A stretch of 64,000 nucleotides of DNA from Thermococcus indicus (GTDB lineage: Archaea > Methanobacteriota_B > Thermococci > Thermococcales > Thermococcaceae): contig NZ_CP040846.1 in NCBI RefSeq assembly GCF_006274605.1, positions 558,001-622,000 of the forward strand. The letters are read 5' to 3'. Under the pieces are notes generated by a model. That model was not told the origin of the DNA, made no database searches, and saw only the letters and a list, made by a program, of their open reading frames with translations. The position numbers and the translations under genes were made by a program. Numbering within the stretch: the stretch's first letter is position 1; the number at the start of each line of letters is the position of its first letter. Positions 24,876 to 33,777 of the stretch are shown here, piece by piece.

Positions 24876-26177
24876 ATGGCGGCTGACGTTTATCGTGAGG
24901 CTCTGCGGCTGGCCTCCAACATAAAGGATAAGTACCTGCGGGCGGTTACCTACGCCAAAATTGGGTACTACATGTATCGGGTTAAAGACCCCGAATACAA
25001 AAGCGCTTTTAAGTACGCCGTAAATGCCGCGTCCATAATAGAGAATCCCGTAGTGATGGCAAAGGCCCTCATGGAAATCGCATTCTATTTGAATTCGGTA
25101 AACCCCAAAACCGCGATGAAGGTGTTTCAGCAGGCACATGATGCGGTTGTTGAGTTTCCCCAGCCTGTGAGGGATGACCTGCTTCTGGAACTTGTATCGA
25201 AACTTCTGAACCTTGGACGGATTGACGATGCGTTCTTTTATGCCGGCGACATTAAGGATCAGGTAAAGCGGAACGACAGTTTGCTCAAAATACTCCGGGC
25301 GTACCTCCGGCGGGGCAACATGCGCAGGGCCAGACTTGTCGTCGAGGGTATTGAGGGGGAACCGTGGCACTCCATCGCCGCAGTTGAGACCATAAAAACC
25401 CACCTCAAAAGGGAGGAGTTTGGAAGCGCGATCAGGGTGCTCTCGGAGCTTAAGAGCGAGTACTGGCTTGGGGAAGCGATGAGGGAAGTTGCGGTTCATC
25501 TCAAACACTCCGACGTTCCGAAGGCCACCTATGAGAAGTTCGTTGATATAGCGCTGTCTCTCTCGGGCGAGGCAGGTTTTGATGTGCTGAAATCCCTTCT
25601 TGTTGGGCTGGGTAACCAGGGAGAGCTGGACTTCGTTATGAAAATCGTGGGGAAGCTTCCCCCCGAACAGCGCTGGGCCGTCCTTGAGGGAATAGTGGAA
25701 ACCTCTCTCGATAAGACAGACGTCCTCTCCGGACTCCTTGACCGTGTTGAGGGAGAAGAATTTGAACAACTGGCCGGACGCATAATGGTGGGACTCCTCT
25801 CCGGGAACATTGATCGGAGGTATGTTGACCTGGTCAGGAGGATTGGAGACGCGACTAAAGACGACGCGGTCAGGGTCAAAGTCGCCACGTACCTCTCCAA
25901 ACTTGGAGACTTTGACGGTGCATGGGAATTCGCCTCCCGTGTTCGCGGCCACTACCTCCGCTCACTGGCCTTTGGCAGCATAGCCGTGGCGAAGCTCAAT
26001 GCTGGGGATATAGACGGGGCCATTGACGCCGCCCTTGAGGTGAAGGACGCCAAGTGGGGCTCCTGGCTCCTCAGCGAGATACTGACGAAGATACTGGAAC
26101 TCCAGACCGAGGGGGAGGTCAGGGAGGACATCGAGGAGCGGGCGGAGTACCAGAGGGGGCTCTGGGAAAAGGGCTAA
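24876..26177 (+). CDS. Helical-repeat (TPR-like) protein
   Basis: This 433-residue soluble protein is built of repeated helix pairs of about 35-40 residues, with units such as EALRLASNIKDKYLRAVTYA, SAIRVLSELKSEYWLGEAM, GAWEFASRVRGHYLRSLAFG and GAIDAALEVKDAKWGSWLL. The pattern A--A--I-D-YLR--A is TPR-like and suits protein-protein contacts. It is a distant paralogue of the protein at 29412-30494. ATTAAATACT at 24837-24846 is its TATA, which excludes the upstream TTG frame start. Partner unknown. Confidence 0.75.
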   Translation: MAADVYREALRLASNIKDKYLRAVTYAKIGYYMYRVKDPEYKSAFKYAVNAASIIENPVVMAKALMEIAFYLNSVNPKTAMKVFQQAHDAVVEFPQPVRDDLLLELVSKLLNLGRIDDAFFYAGDIKDQVKRNDSLLKILRAYLRRGNMRRARLVVEGIEGEPWHSIAAVETIKTHLKREEFGSAIRVLSELKSEYWLGEAMREVAVHLKHSDVPKATYEKFVDIALSLSGEAGFDVLKSLLVGLGNQGELDFVMKIVGKLPPEQRWAVLEGIVETSLDKTDVLSGLLDRVEGEEFEQLAGRIMVGLLSGNIDRRYVDLVRRIGDATKDDAVRVKVATYLSKLGDFDGAWEFASRVRGHYLRSLAFGSIAVAKLNAGDIDGAIDAALEVKDAKWGSWLLSEILTKILELQTEGEVREDIEERAEYQRGLWEKG

Positions 26178-26217
26178 CGTTTTAAGACCGCCGCCCTTTC
26201 ATCTTCCAGGTGATGCC

Positions 26218-27021
26218 ATGCCGAGGATAGCAATTATTGGAGGTTCCGGAGTATACGACCCCAAGCTGCTTCAGAACGTCAGGGAGGAGTTTGTGAACAC
26301 CCCCTATGGAAAAGTCCGGGTGAAGATCGGGGAGTACGACGGGGAGGAGATAGCCTTCCTCGCGAGGCACGGTGAGGGGCACAGCGTTCCACCGCACAAG
26401 ATAAACTACCGCGCCAACATCTGGGCGCTCTATGAGCTCGGTGTGGAGAGGATTCTTTCCACGTCGGCAGTAGGTTCGCTCAACGAGGCCATGAAACCCG
26501 GCGACTTCGTCGTTCTCGACCAGCTTCTGGACTTCACCAAGACGAGGCACTACACATTCTACGACGGCGACGAGAGCCCGCACGACAGGAAGTTCGTTGC
26601 CCACGTCGATTTCACGGACCCATACTGCCCCGAGCTCAGGAAGGCCCTGATAACTGCCGCCAAGGAACTTGGCTTTGACTATCACCCAACGGGCACCTAC
26701 GCCTGCATGGAGGGTCCGAGGTTCGAGACTAGGGCGGAGATACGGGCGCTCAAGATACTCGGTGCCGACGTCGTTGGAATGACCCAGTGCCCCGAGGCCG
26801 CCCTGGCGAGGGAGCTGGAGATGTGCTACGCCAGCGTCGCCATCGTCACCAACTTCGCCGCCGGCATAAGCAGGGAGAAGCTCACCCACACCGAGGTCGT
26901 CGAGCTGATGGCCAAGAAGAGCGAGGAGATAAAGTACCTCCTCATGAAGTCCATCAGGTACATTCCGAAGGAGAGGCACTGTGGATGTAAGGACGCCCTG
27001 AAGGGCGCGACCGGGGAATGA
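26218..27021 (+). CDS. Purine nucleoside phosphorylase of the MTAP family (likely guanosine phosphorylase)
   Basis: This 267-residue protein of the PNP/MTAP family has IAIIGGSGVYDPKLL with the phosphate-loop G-S-G, FLARHGEGHSVPPHKINYRA and CMEGPRFETRAEIRAL. The base-recognition segment is TNFAAGISREKLTH. Asn there, instead of the Asp of adenine-specific MTAP (TDYD), points to 6-oxopurines such as guanosine. A C-terminal HCGC gives the CXC disulfide motif known in hyperthermophilic homologues. The T. kodakarensis gene at this location is, from memory, the guanosine phosphorylase feeding the pentose bisphosphate pathway. Confidence 0.85.
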   Translation: MPRIAIIGGSGVYDPKLLQNVREEFVNTPYGKVRVKIGEYDGEEIAFLARHGEGHSVPPHKINYRANIWALYELGVERILSTSAVGSLNEAMKPGDFVVLDQLLDFTKTRHYTFYDGDESPHDRKFVAHVDFTDPYCPELRKALITAAKELGFDYHPTGTYACMEGPRFETRAEIRALKILGADVVGMTQCPEAALARELEMCYASVAIVTNFAAGISREKLTHTEVVELMAKKSEEIKYLLMKSIRYIPKERHCGCKDALKGATGE

Positions 27022-27084
27022 CTCCCCTGCTATTTTTTCTTCATTGTTGAAACATTCAGTACCCGCGTTTTGAACCAGAGGTTA

Positions 27085-27100
27085 ACGAAAGGTTAAAATC
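27085..27100 (+). promoter_or_regulatory. TATA region of the CoA-disulfide reductase gene
   Basis: AAAGGTTAAAATCCTTT lies about 50 bases before ATG 27145. It sits in the 123-base gap after the phosphorylase gene, whose end is followed by a T-rich stop (TATTTTTTCTT at 27031). Confidence 0.4.
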
Positions 27101-27144
27101 CTTTGGTGTGCAAATATAACCGAAAACCTTTAGGGGGGTCTAAC

Positions 27145-28482
27145 ATGAAGTACGATGTTGTTATCATAGGAGCGAGCGCCGGGGGCCTGACCACGGCGAT
27201 CTCGGCCCGGAAGTTCTACCCCGACAAAAGCGTTCTGGTCATCAAGAGGGAAGATATCGCCATGATTCCCTGTGGCATCCCGTACATCTTTGGCACACTG
27301 GAGAGCGTTGACGATGACATTCTTCCTGTCGAGAAGTTCCTGGAGCCACTTGGCGTGGACATATTGACGGATGATGTTACTGAGATCGACCCGAGGGCAA
27401 AGCTCGTGAGGACTGCCTCAGGGAAGGAGATCGCCTGGGAGAAGCTCGTCCTTGCGACCGGTTCAAAACCCGTGAAGCCGGAGTTCCCGGGCTCGGAGCT
27501 GGAGGGAGTCTACACCGTCCCGAAAGACTACCGCTACCTGAAGGAGTTCCGCGAGAGGGTTAAAACCGCGGAGCGGGTCGTCATCGTCGGCGGCGGCTTC
27601 ATAGCCCTCGAGGTCGGCGATGAGATAAGAAAACTCGGAAAGGACGTGACGATTCTCGTGAGGAGCAGGCTCCTGAGGAGCTCCTTCGATAGGGAGTTCA
27701 GCGAGATGGTCGCGGAACGGCTTGAAGAGAGAGGCATAAGAGTCGTTTATGGACAGGTGGAGCGGATCCTTGGTGGGGAAAGTGTCGAGCGGGTGAGGCT
27801 CATCGACGGAAGCGAGCTTCCCGCGGACCTCGTTATATTCTCCATCGGCTACCGCCCGAACGTTGAGCTGGCCGTTAAGGCGGGCCTCAAGGTTACGCGC
27901 TACGGCATCTGGACGGACGAGTACATGAGGACCTCTCATCCGGACATCTTCGCCGTCGGCGACTGCGTGGAGCACAGGGACTTCTTCACGGGCAAGCCCT
28001 ACGGCCTTATGCTTGCTTCAACGGCAACCTTCGAGGCAAGAATAGCGGGTGCGAACCTCTTCAAGCTCCAGATCGTCAGGGAGAACAGGAGGACGATAGG
28101 CGTTTACTCCACCAACGTTGCCGGTCTCACCCTTGCGGCCGCGGGCCTCACCGAGGAGGCCGCCAGGAGGGAGGGCTTCGAGGTCATAGTTGGCTATGGA
28201 AAAGGCCCCGACAGGCATCCGGCGAAGTTCCCGGACACCTCGATGGTGACGGTTAAGCTCATCTTCTCCCGCGACAGGGGAGCGATACTTGGGGCGCAGA
28301 TAGCTGGTGGAAAGAGTGTTGGCGAGATGATAAACATTCTCGCCCTCGCGATACAGAAGAGACTCACCGCGAGCGAGCTCTACACTCTCCAGATAGCGAC
28401 CCACCCGCTCCTAACGGCTTCTCCGGTTGGCTACCAGATACTCCAAGCGGCTGAGGATGCATTGGCGAAGCTGAGAGCCTGA
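27145..28482 (+). CDS. CoA-disulfide reductase / NAD(P)H oxidase
   Basis: This 445-residue FAD enzyme of the pyridine nucleotide-disulfide reductase group keeps thiols such as coenzyme A reduced. The FAD loop is VVIIGASAGGLTTAISA at residues 4-20, the single active cysteine is C43 by context in MIPCGIPYIFGTLE, the NAD(P) loop is VVIVGGGFIALEVGDEI and the second FAD contact is IFAVGDCVE. The C-terminal dimer domain follows. A single active cysteine is typical of CoADR and Nox rather than glutathione reductase. It starts at ATG 27145 after AGGGGGG. Confidence 0.92.
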   Translation: MKYDVVIIGASAGGLTTAISARKFYPDKSVLVIKREDIAMIPCGIPYIFGTLESVDDDILPVEKFLEPLGVDILTDDVTEIDPRAKLVRTASGKEIAWEKLVLATGSKPVKPEFPGSELEGVYTVPKDYRYLKEFRERVKTAERVVIVGGGFIALEVGDEIRKLGKDVTILVRSRLLRSSFDREFSEMVAERLEERGIRVVYGQVERILGGESVERVRLIDGSELPADLVIFSIGYRPNVELAVKAGLKVTRYGIWTDEYMRTSHPDIFAVGDCVEHRDFFTGKPYGLMLASTATFEARIAGANLFKLQIVRENRRTIGVYSTNVAGLTLAAAGLTEEAARREGFEVIVGYGKGPDRHPAKFPDTSMVTVKLIFSRDRGAILGAQIAGGKSVGEMINILALAIQKRLTASELYTLQIATHPLLTASPVGYQILQAAEDALAKLRA

Positions 28483-29098
28483 GGGTTTGTGTGATTTTGC
28501 CGCTTCTTTTTATTTTGGCCTTCGTCGCGCAGGCGAACAAAATTTGCCTAGCAAAGTTTGATCAAAGAGCGCCCTCCTCACAGAGAAGCAACAAAATTAG
28601 TCGTGCACTGGAGAACTGGATAATTTTAAGCAGGGTTTAATACAAAAGGAAGCTTTTCAGAGCAGTTTCAACTTGCCATTGGCGCCCTTTGGGCGCTTTT
28701 TCAGAGAGAAACACTCACCAAAGAGCAAATCGAGAATAAACCCGCATGAACAGTTAGCAAATTCCAAAAAGGCACCCAATCTCCCGCCAGCGCTTGCGAA
28801 GGAAGCTCTTGGAAAAAGCTTCACCAAAAGTTAGTAGCTCCCTTTTGAAATGTCCAATGGGGGATTTTACTCGCAAGTACTCATTTCCAACTGAGAACTC
28901 TTTGAAATGGGTCTTCATAAGGGGTTTCCTCTCTTCTTGACGCCCGAAGGGCGTCGATTTAAAAGCAAACCCACACCAAAGGAGCAATCCAACAGGTTCT
29001 CCCTCTTAAATTTGGCCACTCGATAAAAAACCACTCAGAATTTAGCTTTTCAGAAAGGAGCTACAAACTTTGATGAAACTTTTCGCAAGAAAAGTTTC
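28483..29098. other. Gene-free AT-rich stretch with hairpins (616 bases)
   Basis: No credible coding frame is seen. Inverted repeats are 28538-28560 (CAAAATTTGC..GCAAAGTTTG, one mismatch), 28682-28696 (GCGCCC-TTT-GGGCGC), 28939-28955 (GACGCCC-GAA-GGGCGTC) and 29075-29098 (perfect nine-base stem, loop CGCAAG). The first resembles 8854-8877 in sequence (TTTGC..AGCAAAG.TTGAT). The last abuts the CCA end of tRNA-Gly. The stretch may be decayed inserted DNA. Confidence 0.5.
29075..29098 (-). terminator. Hairpin directly after tRNA-Gly
   Basis: GAAACTTTT-CGCAAG-AAAAGTTTC is a perfect nine-base stem touching the encoded CCA of tRNA-Gly. It could be a 3' processing or stop signal for the tRNA. Because a relative occurs at 8854-8877 with no tRNA, it could also be a dispersed element. 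Confidence 0.35.
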
Positions 29099-29176
29099 TG
29101 GTGCGGTGGCCGGGATTTGAACCCGGGCCAGCGGCGTGGCAGGCCGCTGTCCTAGACCAGGCTAGACTACCACCGC
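29099..29176 (-). tRNA. tRNA-Gly (anticodon GCC)
   Basis: The 78-base gene is on the minus strand with encoded CCA. Acceptor GCGGTGG pairs with CCACCGC. The anticodon arm GCGGC-CTGCCAC-GCCGC gives GCC, reading GGC. The T arm is GGTTCAAATCC. It is divergent from tRNA-Arg(GCG). Confidence 0.95.
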
Positions 29177-29204
29177 ACTCCGCGGCCCGTTACATACTCA
29201 CCTG

Positions 29205-29260
29205 CGGTTGATTTATAAATCTTTCGGTTCTGTGGGACGGTTAAATTTATAAAGCGTTCC
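29205..29260. promoter_or_regulatory. Divergent tRNA promoters
   Basis: GATTTATAAATC (29210-29221) reads as a TATA box for tRNA-Gly on the minus strand. TTAAATTTATAAAGCG (29242-29257) is a strong TATA box, with T/A-rich BRE-like context, for tRNA-Arg starting at 29283. Spacing of about 30 bases suits both. Confidence 0.65.
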
Positions 29261-29282
29261 CGGGAAGGTTTAGCTGGCAAGT

Positions 29283-29360
29283 GCCCCGGTGGCCTAGTCT
29301 GGATAGGGCGCAAGGCTGCGGACCTTGAGGTCCGGGGTTCGAATCCCCGCCGGGGCGCCA
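29283..29360 (+). tRNA. tRNA-Arg (anticodon GCG)
   Basis: The 78-base gene has encoded CCA. Acceptor GCCCCGG pairs with CCGGGGC. The anticodon arm CAAGG-CTGCGGA-CCTTG gives GCG, reading CGC. The T arm is GGTTCGAATCC. No intron is seen. Confidence 0.95.
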
Positions 29361-29411
29361 CAATCCTGTTCTACCCACAGGCATGTTCCGCTGAATGTCA
29401 TTCAAAAAAGT

Positions 29412-30494
29412 TCACGGCTTAATGAGTGAACCATTCTCTATGCGCTTTCCCAGCTCGAAGAGGCCTTTTGAGGTTTTTCTCAGGCCATCATCGCCGGTAC
29501 GTTTGGCTTCGTTCAGCATTTCAAACGCCAGGAACTTCAGAATCCTGCCGAGCTTCCATTCATCCGTGGCCCAGAGGAGGGTTCTTCTAAGGAAGTCCTC
29601 CCTCACGCCCTTCCTTTTCGTGGCTTCGTAGATAACCAAAAGCCTGGTCACAGGGTTGTACACCTTGGAGAGATAGTACTGTATCCTGTTTTCGTCCTCC
29701 GGATGAAGCTCAATCAGTGCCGCTCCAAGCATGTCCGCGCGTACTAATTCCTCGAATATTTTCTCAGCTGTCTCAACGTTGCCCCTTTTGAGATACTCCA
29801 TCCCGATCTCTTCCAGCAGGGCGCTTTTCATGGGCTCAGCCAGTCCCTTGGCGAGTTTCCTTGCCTCCTCGAGGTTCCCCTCATCAATGAGCTTGAGTAT
29901 GTACTCCGATACGTACTCGGTTTTCTCGGTATCCTCCCCCGCGAAAACCGGCTTTGGGGGTGTTCTGCCCTCGAGCCTTTTTTCAAACCGCGGTATTATC
30001 CCCATTTTCATCTCGCCTTTGATCGGTAGGATTTCGGCGCCCGGCATTATCTTTCCGTCCTTGTACGCCAGTCCGTACGGGAGGGGCTTCAGGTCCTCGA
30101 TGTCGCGGTCGGTGAGATCGAGCTCGCTCAGCCTTACCTCCGAAACGCCTTTCTGTATGATGCTCTTTGCGAGGTAGTTGCTCACGGTCCTGAAGGCCTT
30201 TTTCCGTGTGAACTGGTTTGTTATCATCCTCGCTGCCTCGAGGGCCGCTTTGAAGTTCCCCTCCTTTGAAAATAAATACGAAAGGGAGCGCAGGGTCTCG
30301 TCCCTTATGGTTGGGGCCACGATTCTCTGGGCTATATCCATGGCCCTCCCGGGGTTTTCGGCGTAGGCCTCGGCCACCCATTTGAGGGCATAGTCGCGCC
30401 AGTATCTGTCGGCTATCCCCTCTGCAATGTTTAGGGCCTCTTCCCGTTTTCTCTCTGCCAGCAGGCTTTTGACTGTGAGGAGTTTTGTGTCCAT
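29412..30494 (-). CDS. Helical-repeat (TPR-like) protein, second paralogue
   Basis: This 360-residue protein has helix-pair repeats: EALNIAEGIADRYWRDYALK, MDIAQRIVAPTIRDETLRSL and ALEAARMITNQFTRKKAFRT. A less repetitive middle (residues about 115-190) includes KGEMKMGIIPRFEKRLEG, followed by more repeats (EARKLAKGLAEPMKSALLEE). The A-x-x-I-D-x-Y/x-R-x-x-A pattern is shared with the protein at 24876. It lies one base from the uridine phosphorylase gene downstream of that gene, so both are probably one transcript. Confidence 0.75.
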   Translation of the reverse strand: MDTKLLTVKSLLAERKREEALNIAEGIADRYWRDYALKWVAEAYAENPGRAMDIAQRIVAPTIRDETLRSLSYLFSKEGNFKAALEAARMITNQFTRKKAFRTVSNYLAKSIIQKGVSEVRLSELDLTDRDIEDLKPLPYGLAYKDGKIMPGAEILPIKGEMKMGIIPRFEKRLEGRTPPKPVFAGEDTEKTEYVSEYILKLIDEGNLEEARKLAKGLAEPMKSALLEEIGMEYLKRGNVETAEKIFEELVRADMLGAALIELHPEDENRIQYYLSKVYNPVTRLLVIYEATKRKGVREDFLRRTLLWATDEWKLGRILKFLAFEMLNEAKRTGDDGLRKTSKGLFELGKRIENGSLIKP

Positions 30495-30495
30495 A

Positions 30496-31329
30496 TCAAC
30501 CCCTCAGCCCAGGGAACCAGACCTTCTTTCCGGCCCTCTCCTTCTCCTCGTCCCACTCGGCGAGTATCTTCACGGCCTCGCTGGCGACTAATGCCGCTTC
30601 CTTCTCGCCGGCCTTGCCGAACTCGTTGGTTACCCTGTTGGCGAAGACGGAGCAGACGCAGCCGGCCCTCAGCCCGTAGATGTTGGCGAGGGTGTAGAGC
30701 GTCGCCGCCTCCATCTCGAAGTTGGTGACGTTGGCCTGCCTCAGGTCGTCCATTATGTGCTTTGCGAAGCTCGGGAAGTAGCCCTTCAGCCCGGGTCTCC
30801 CCTGGCCGAGGTAGAAGCTGTCGGTGGAGGCCGTTATGCCGAGGTGATAGCGCACACCCAAAGTCTCGGCGGCCTCGATGAGCGCTAAAGTAACCTCAAG
30901 ATCCGCAACTGCAGGGTATTCCACGCGGACGTACTGCTTCGACGTCCCCTCTAGCCTGACGGCAGCTTTGGCAATGATGAGGTCTCCGATTTCCATTCCC
31001 GGCTGTATCGCACCGGTCGAGCCTACCCTTATGAAGGTGTCCGCGCCTATCGCGGCAAGCTCCTCTATGGCTATAGCGGTCGAGGGGCCACCTATTCCGG
31101 TTGAGGTAACGCTTATGGGAACTCCCTTATACTTGCCAGTGTGCGTTCTATATTCCCTGTGGAAGGCTATCTCCCTCGTTTCATCCCAGAGGGAGCTTAT
31201 CTTTGGGACCCTCTCGGGATCACCGGGGAGCAGGACGTATCTCGAAACGTCCCCCGGTTTGCAGGCTATATGGTACTGGTAACCCTCCTCCGTCTGAGGT
31301 CTCTCTGCCGAAACGAACTTCTCAACCAT
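30496..31329 (-). CDS. udp: Uridine phosphorylase
   Basis: This 277-residue nucleoside phosphorylase of the hexameric PNP-1 family splits uridine with phosphate into uracil and ribose 1-phosphate. It shows VLLPGDPERVPKIS, PISVTSTGIGGPSTAIAIEE, FIRVGSTGAIQPGMEIGDLI and the ribose-binding NFEMEAATLYTLA. With the guanosine phosphorylase at 26218, it would supply ribose 1-phosphate to the archaeal pentose bisphosphate route ending in Rubisco. AAAGGTGG sets the start at ATG 31329. Confidence 0.9.
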   Translation of the reverse strand: MVEKFVSAERPQTEEGYQYHIACKPGDVSRYVLLPGDPERVPKISSLWDETREIAFHREYRTHTGKYKGVPISVTSTGIGGPSTAIAIEELAAIGADTFIRVGSTGAIQPGMEIGDLIIAKAAVRLEGTSKQYVRVEYPAVADLEVTLALIEAAETLGVRYHLGITASTDSFYLGQGRPGLKGYFPSFAKHIMDDLRQANVTNFEMEAATLYTLANIYGLRAGCVCSVFANRVTNEFGKAGEKEAALVASEAVKILAEWDEEKERAGKKVWFPGLRG

Positions 31330-31393
31330 GGCAACCACCTTTTTAAGTTCCGGTATGGGGGTATATATATCAAAAGCCTAAAAAGGTGATGTT

Positions 31394-32449
31394 ATGCTCC
31401 GCTGTTCCCGCTGTGGAAGGACATACCCTGAAACCTTCCGGTTAACCTGTGACTGCGGGGGAACTCTGCTGGTAGAGGGTCCCGGAGCGGGGTTTACCCC
31501 CTTTGGCCACCTGGACATGAGACGCTATCTAGCCCACCTGCCCATAGGCAGTTTGGTTCCTGTACCAGTACCGGGGATAACGCCCATCAGCGAAATTGAG
31601 GTCGGGAGAGTAAGGGCGATTTTCAAACTGGAGTATCTCCATCCCAGCGGTTCCTTCAAGGACAGGGGAACTTGGGTTACCGTTGCGAAGCTTCTTGGGG
31701 AGGGCATAGACGAGGTTGTCCTCGACAGCTCTGGAAACGCCGCACTGAGCTTCGCCCTCTACGCTTTACCCGCGGGGATAAAGCTCCACGCCTTCATCTC
31801 CTACGATGCAAGGCGCGAAAAGGTTCTTCTCCTCCAGAAACTCGGGGCAATCGTTCACTACGTTGAGGGAGATAGGACGGTCATCCATGAGAGGGCTCGG
31901 GAATATGCAGAGGAAAAGGGTTTGACCTACGTAACCCACTGGCTCAACCCCTACTTCATTGAGGGAACAAAAACGATTGCATTCGAGGTTTTCGAGCAGT
32001 TCGGCGTTCCTGACTATGCCTTTGCCCCCACGGGAAGCGGAACGCTCCTTCTTGGCCTCTGGAAGGGCTTCAGGGAGCTAAAGGAGATGGGTGAGATAGC
32101 CGAACTTCCGAGGCTGGTTGCGGTCCAGGCTTCGGGTTATGAAAGCCTCTGTGAAAGGAGCCCCTTCACGAACAGCTTGGCGGACGGCATAGCGATTCCA
32201 AGGCCGCCAAGGCTCGACGACATGAGGAGGGCCTTAAGAGAAACCAACGGCATGTGTGTAAGCGTCTCACGAAGCGAAACCGAGGGAGCGTTGAGCTGGC
32301 TAAAGAGGGCAGGTTTTCTGGTTGAACCCACATCCGCCGTTGCCCTTGCCGGGCTGTGGAAGCTAATTGAAACGGGAGAAATACCGGATGGTTCTTCTGC
32401 CCTGCTTCCCCTGACCGGTTCAGGCCTCAAACTGACCGAAGGTATTTAG
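31394..32449 (+). CDS. Threonine synthase-like PLP enzyme
   Basis: This 351-residue fold-type II PLP protein has an N-terminal zinc ribbon (LRCSRCGRTYPETFRLTCDC). The PLP lysine lies in HPSGSFKDRGTWVTVAK (near residue 93), followed by SSGNAALSFALYA and the glycine-rich PTGSGTLLLGLWKGF. It resembles ThrC but is short. Other diverged members have been misnamed, so the substrate (phosphohomoserine or another) is not certain. It is transcribed divergently from the uridine phosphorylase gene. Confidence 0.8.
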   Translation: MLRCSRCGRTYPETFRLTCDCGGTLLVEGPGAGFTPFGHLDMRRYLAHLPIGSLVPVPVPGITPISEIEVGRVRAIFKLEYLHPSGSFKDRGTWVTVAKLLGEGIDEVVLDSSGNAALSFALYALPAGIKLHAFISYDARREKVLLLQKLGAIVHYVEGDRTVIHERAREYAEEKGLTYVTHWLNPYFIEGTKTIAFEVFEQFGVPDYAFAPTGSGTLLLGLWKGFRELKEMGEIAELPRLVAVQASGYESLCERSPFTNSLADGIAIPRPPRLDDMRRALRETNGMCVSVSRSETEGALSWLKRAGFLVEPTSAVALAGLWKLIETGEIPDGSSALLPLTGSGLKLTEGI

Positions 32450-32483
32450 ACCTTGAGGGCGATGAACTTCTGGAGGTGGGAGA

Positions 32484-33365
32484 ATGGCTGAGGTGAGGTA
32501 TCCGGCCGTTGCTGGAAGCTTCTATCCCTCAGGTGGGGCGCTCATCGAGATGCTGGAAGAGTTCTTGGGGGACCTCGGTAAAGCCGGAAGCGAGAGAAGA
32601 ATAACAGCCGGCGTTGCGCCCCACGCGGGCTACGTCTTTTCCGGCTACACGGCTTCGAGAACCTACAAGGCCATCTACGAGGACGGTCTGCCTGAGACCT
32701 TCGTAATCCTCGGGCCGAACCACACCGGTTTGGGTTCGCCGATAGCAATCTATCCAGAGGGAGAGTGGCTGACTCCACTCGGGGAAATTGAGGTCGATGC
32801 CGAGCTGGGGACGGCCATAGCGAAGCTCTCTGGCATAGCCGATTTGGATGAGCTGGCCCACAGATACGAGCACTCGATAGAGGTTCAGCTCCCGTTCATC
32901 CAGTACCTCGCTGAAAAAGCCGGGAAGGAAGTTAAGATAGTGCCGATAGCCCTCGGCATCCAGGACGAGGATGTCTCCGAAGACCTCGGAAGGGCCATCT
33001 TTGAGGCATCGAAGGAGCTCGGCAGGGACGTCGTGGTGATAGCGAGCACCGACTTCATGCACTACGGCCCGGTTTACGGCTACGTTCCCTTCCGCGCTAG
33101 AGCGGGCGAGCTACCCCACAGGATAAAGGAGTGGGACTTCAGGGTGATAAGGAGAATCCTCGACTTCGACGTTAGAGGAATGTTCAGGGAGCTTCGCGAG
33201 ATGGACCACACCATGTGCGGGCCCGGGGGCGTTGGAACGGCTATAGTCTACTCCCGCCTGGCTGGAGCACTTGAGGCCGAGCTTTTACACTACACGACGA
33301 GCTACGAGGTGAGCAGAAGCACCGATGCGATAGTTGGCTACGCGAGCATAGTCTTCAAGCGCTGA
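32484..33365 (+). CDS. MEMO1-family protein (AmmeMemoRadiSam system protein B)
   Basis: This 293-residue protein is homologous to human MEMO1, related to class III extradiol dioxygenases. It has [75 protein letters not shown] and [13 protein letters not shown], including the cleft residues H (PHAGY, PNHTG) and C (HTMCGPGG). In many archaea it pairs with AMMECR1 and a radical SAM protein; neither is seen here. Its last nine codons reappear at 34213-34241. Confidence 0.88.
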   Translation: MAEVRYPAVAGSFYPSGGALIEMLEEFLGDLGKAGSERRITAGVAPHAGYVFSGYTASRTYKAIYEDGLPETFVILGPNHTGLGSPIAIYPEGEWLTPLGEIEVDAELGTAIAKLSGIADLDELAHRYEHSIEVQLPFIQYLAEKAGKEVKIVPIALGIQDEDVSEDLGRAIFEASKELGRDVVVIASTDFMHYGPVYGYVPFRARAGELPHRIKEWDFRVIRRILDFDVRGMFRELREMDHTMCGPGGVGTAIVYSRLAGALEAELLHYTTSYEVSRSTDAIVGYASIVFKR

Positions 33366-33402
33366 ACGAAAAGGCCATAAGGGGGTTTTCCTATTTTCAC
33401 CC
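33333..33402 (+). repeat. Direct repeat, copy 1
   Basis: These 70 bases, spanning the end of the MEMO gene and the leader of the first MNT gene, recur at 34209-34278 without gaps and with roughly 80-85% identity. In both copies an ATG of an MNT gene follows directly. Offset between copies is 876 bases, equal to one HEPN/MNT cassette. Confidence 0.8.
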
Positions 33403-33777
33403 ATGAACATTGAGGATGCCGTCAAAAAAATCCTTGAGCTCGGTGGAGAGCGGGTGAAGTTCGTAATTCTCTTCGGCTCCCAATCCAGAGGCGAGGCCAG
33501 AAAGGACAGCGACGTAGACCTGTGCGTTTACTACGAGGGAAGCCCGAAAGAGGCGTTTCTTTTCCGGATGCTCGTTCTTGGAAGCCTTCCCGAGAATTAT
33601 GATGTTCAGATTTTTCAGCTCCTTCCGGTTTACCTCAAGAAGGAGTGCCTGAAGGGTAAAGTTCTCTTCTGCAGGGACGAGACGTTCCTCTACGACCTCG
33701 CCTACGAAACGCTCAAGGAGTGGGAGGACTTCAGGAGGTACTACTACGACTACCTTGGACTGGAGGCGATAGAATGA
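33403..33777 (+). CDS. mntA: MNT-type nucleotidyltransferase antitoxin (MntA), first module
   Basis: This 124-residue minimal nucleotidyltransferase has the GSX10DXD motif: G25-S26 in LFGSQSRGEARKDSDVDL with D37 and D39. In HEPN/MNT modules MntA attaches AMP to the HEPN toxin's tyrosine and silences it. The ATG directly follows direct repeat copy 1. Its stop overlaps the HEPN start by four bases. Confidence 0.88.
   Translation: MNIEDAVKKILELGGERVKFVILFGSQSRGEARKDSDVDLCVYYEGSPKEAFLFRMLVLGSLPENYDVQIFQLLPVYLKKECLKGKVLFCRDETFLYDLAYETLKEWEDFRRYYYDYLGLEAIE

Noticed and set aside
28754-28987. A 77-residue minus-strand frame in the gene-free stretch
   Set aside because: It runs through the GACGCCC hairpin, has no ribosome site or promoter, and its composition does not look like a protein.
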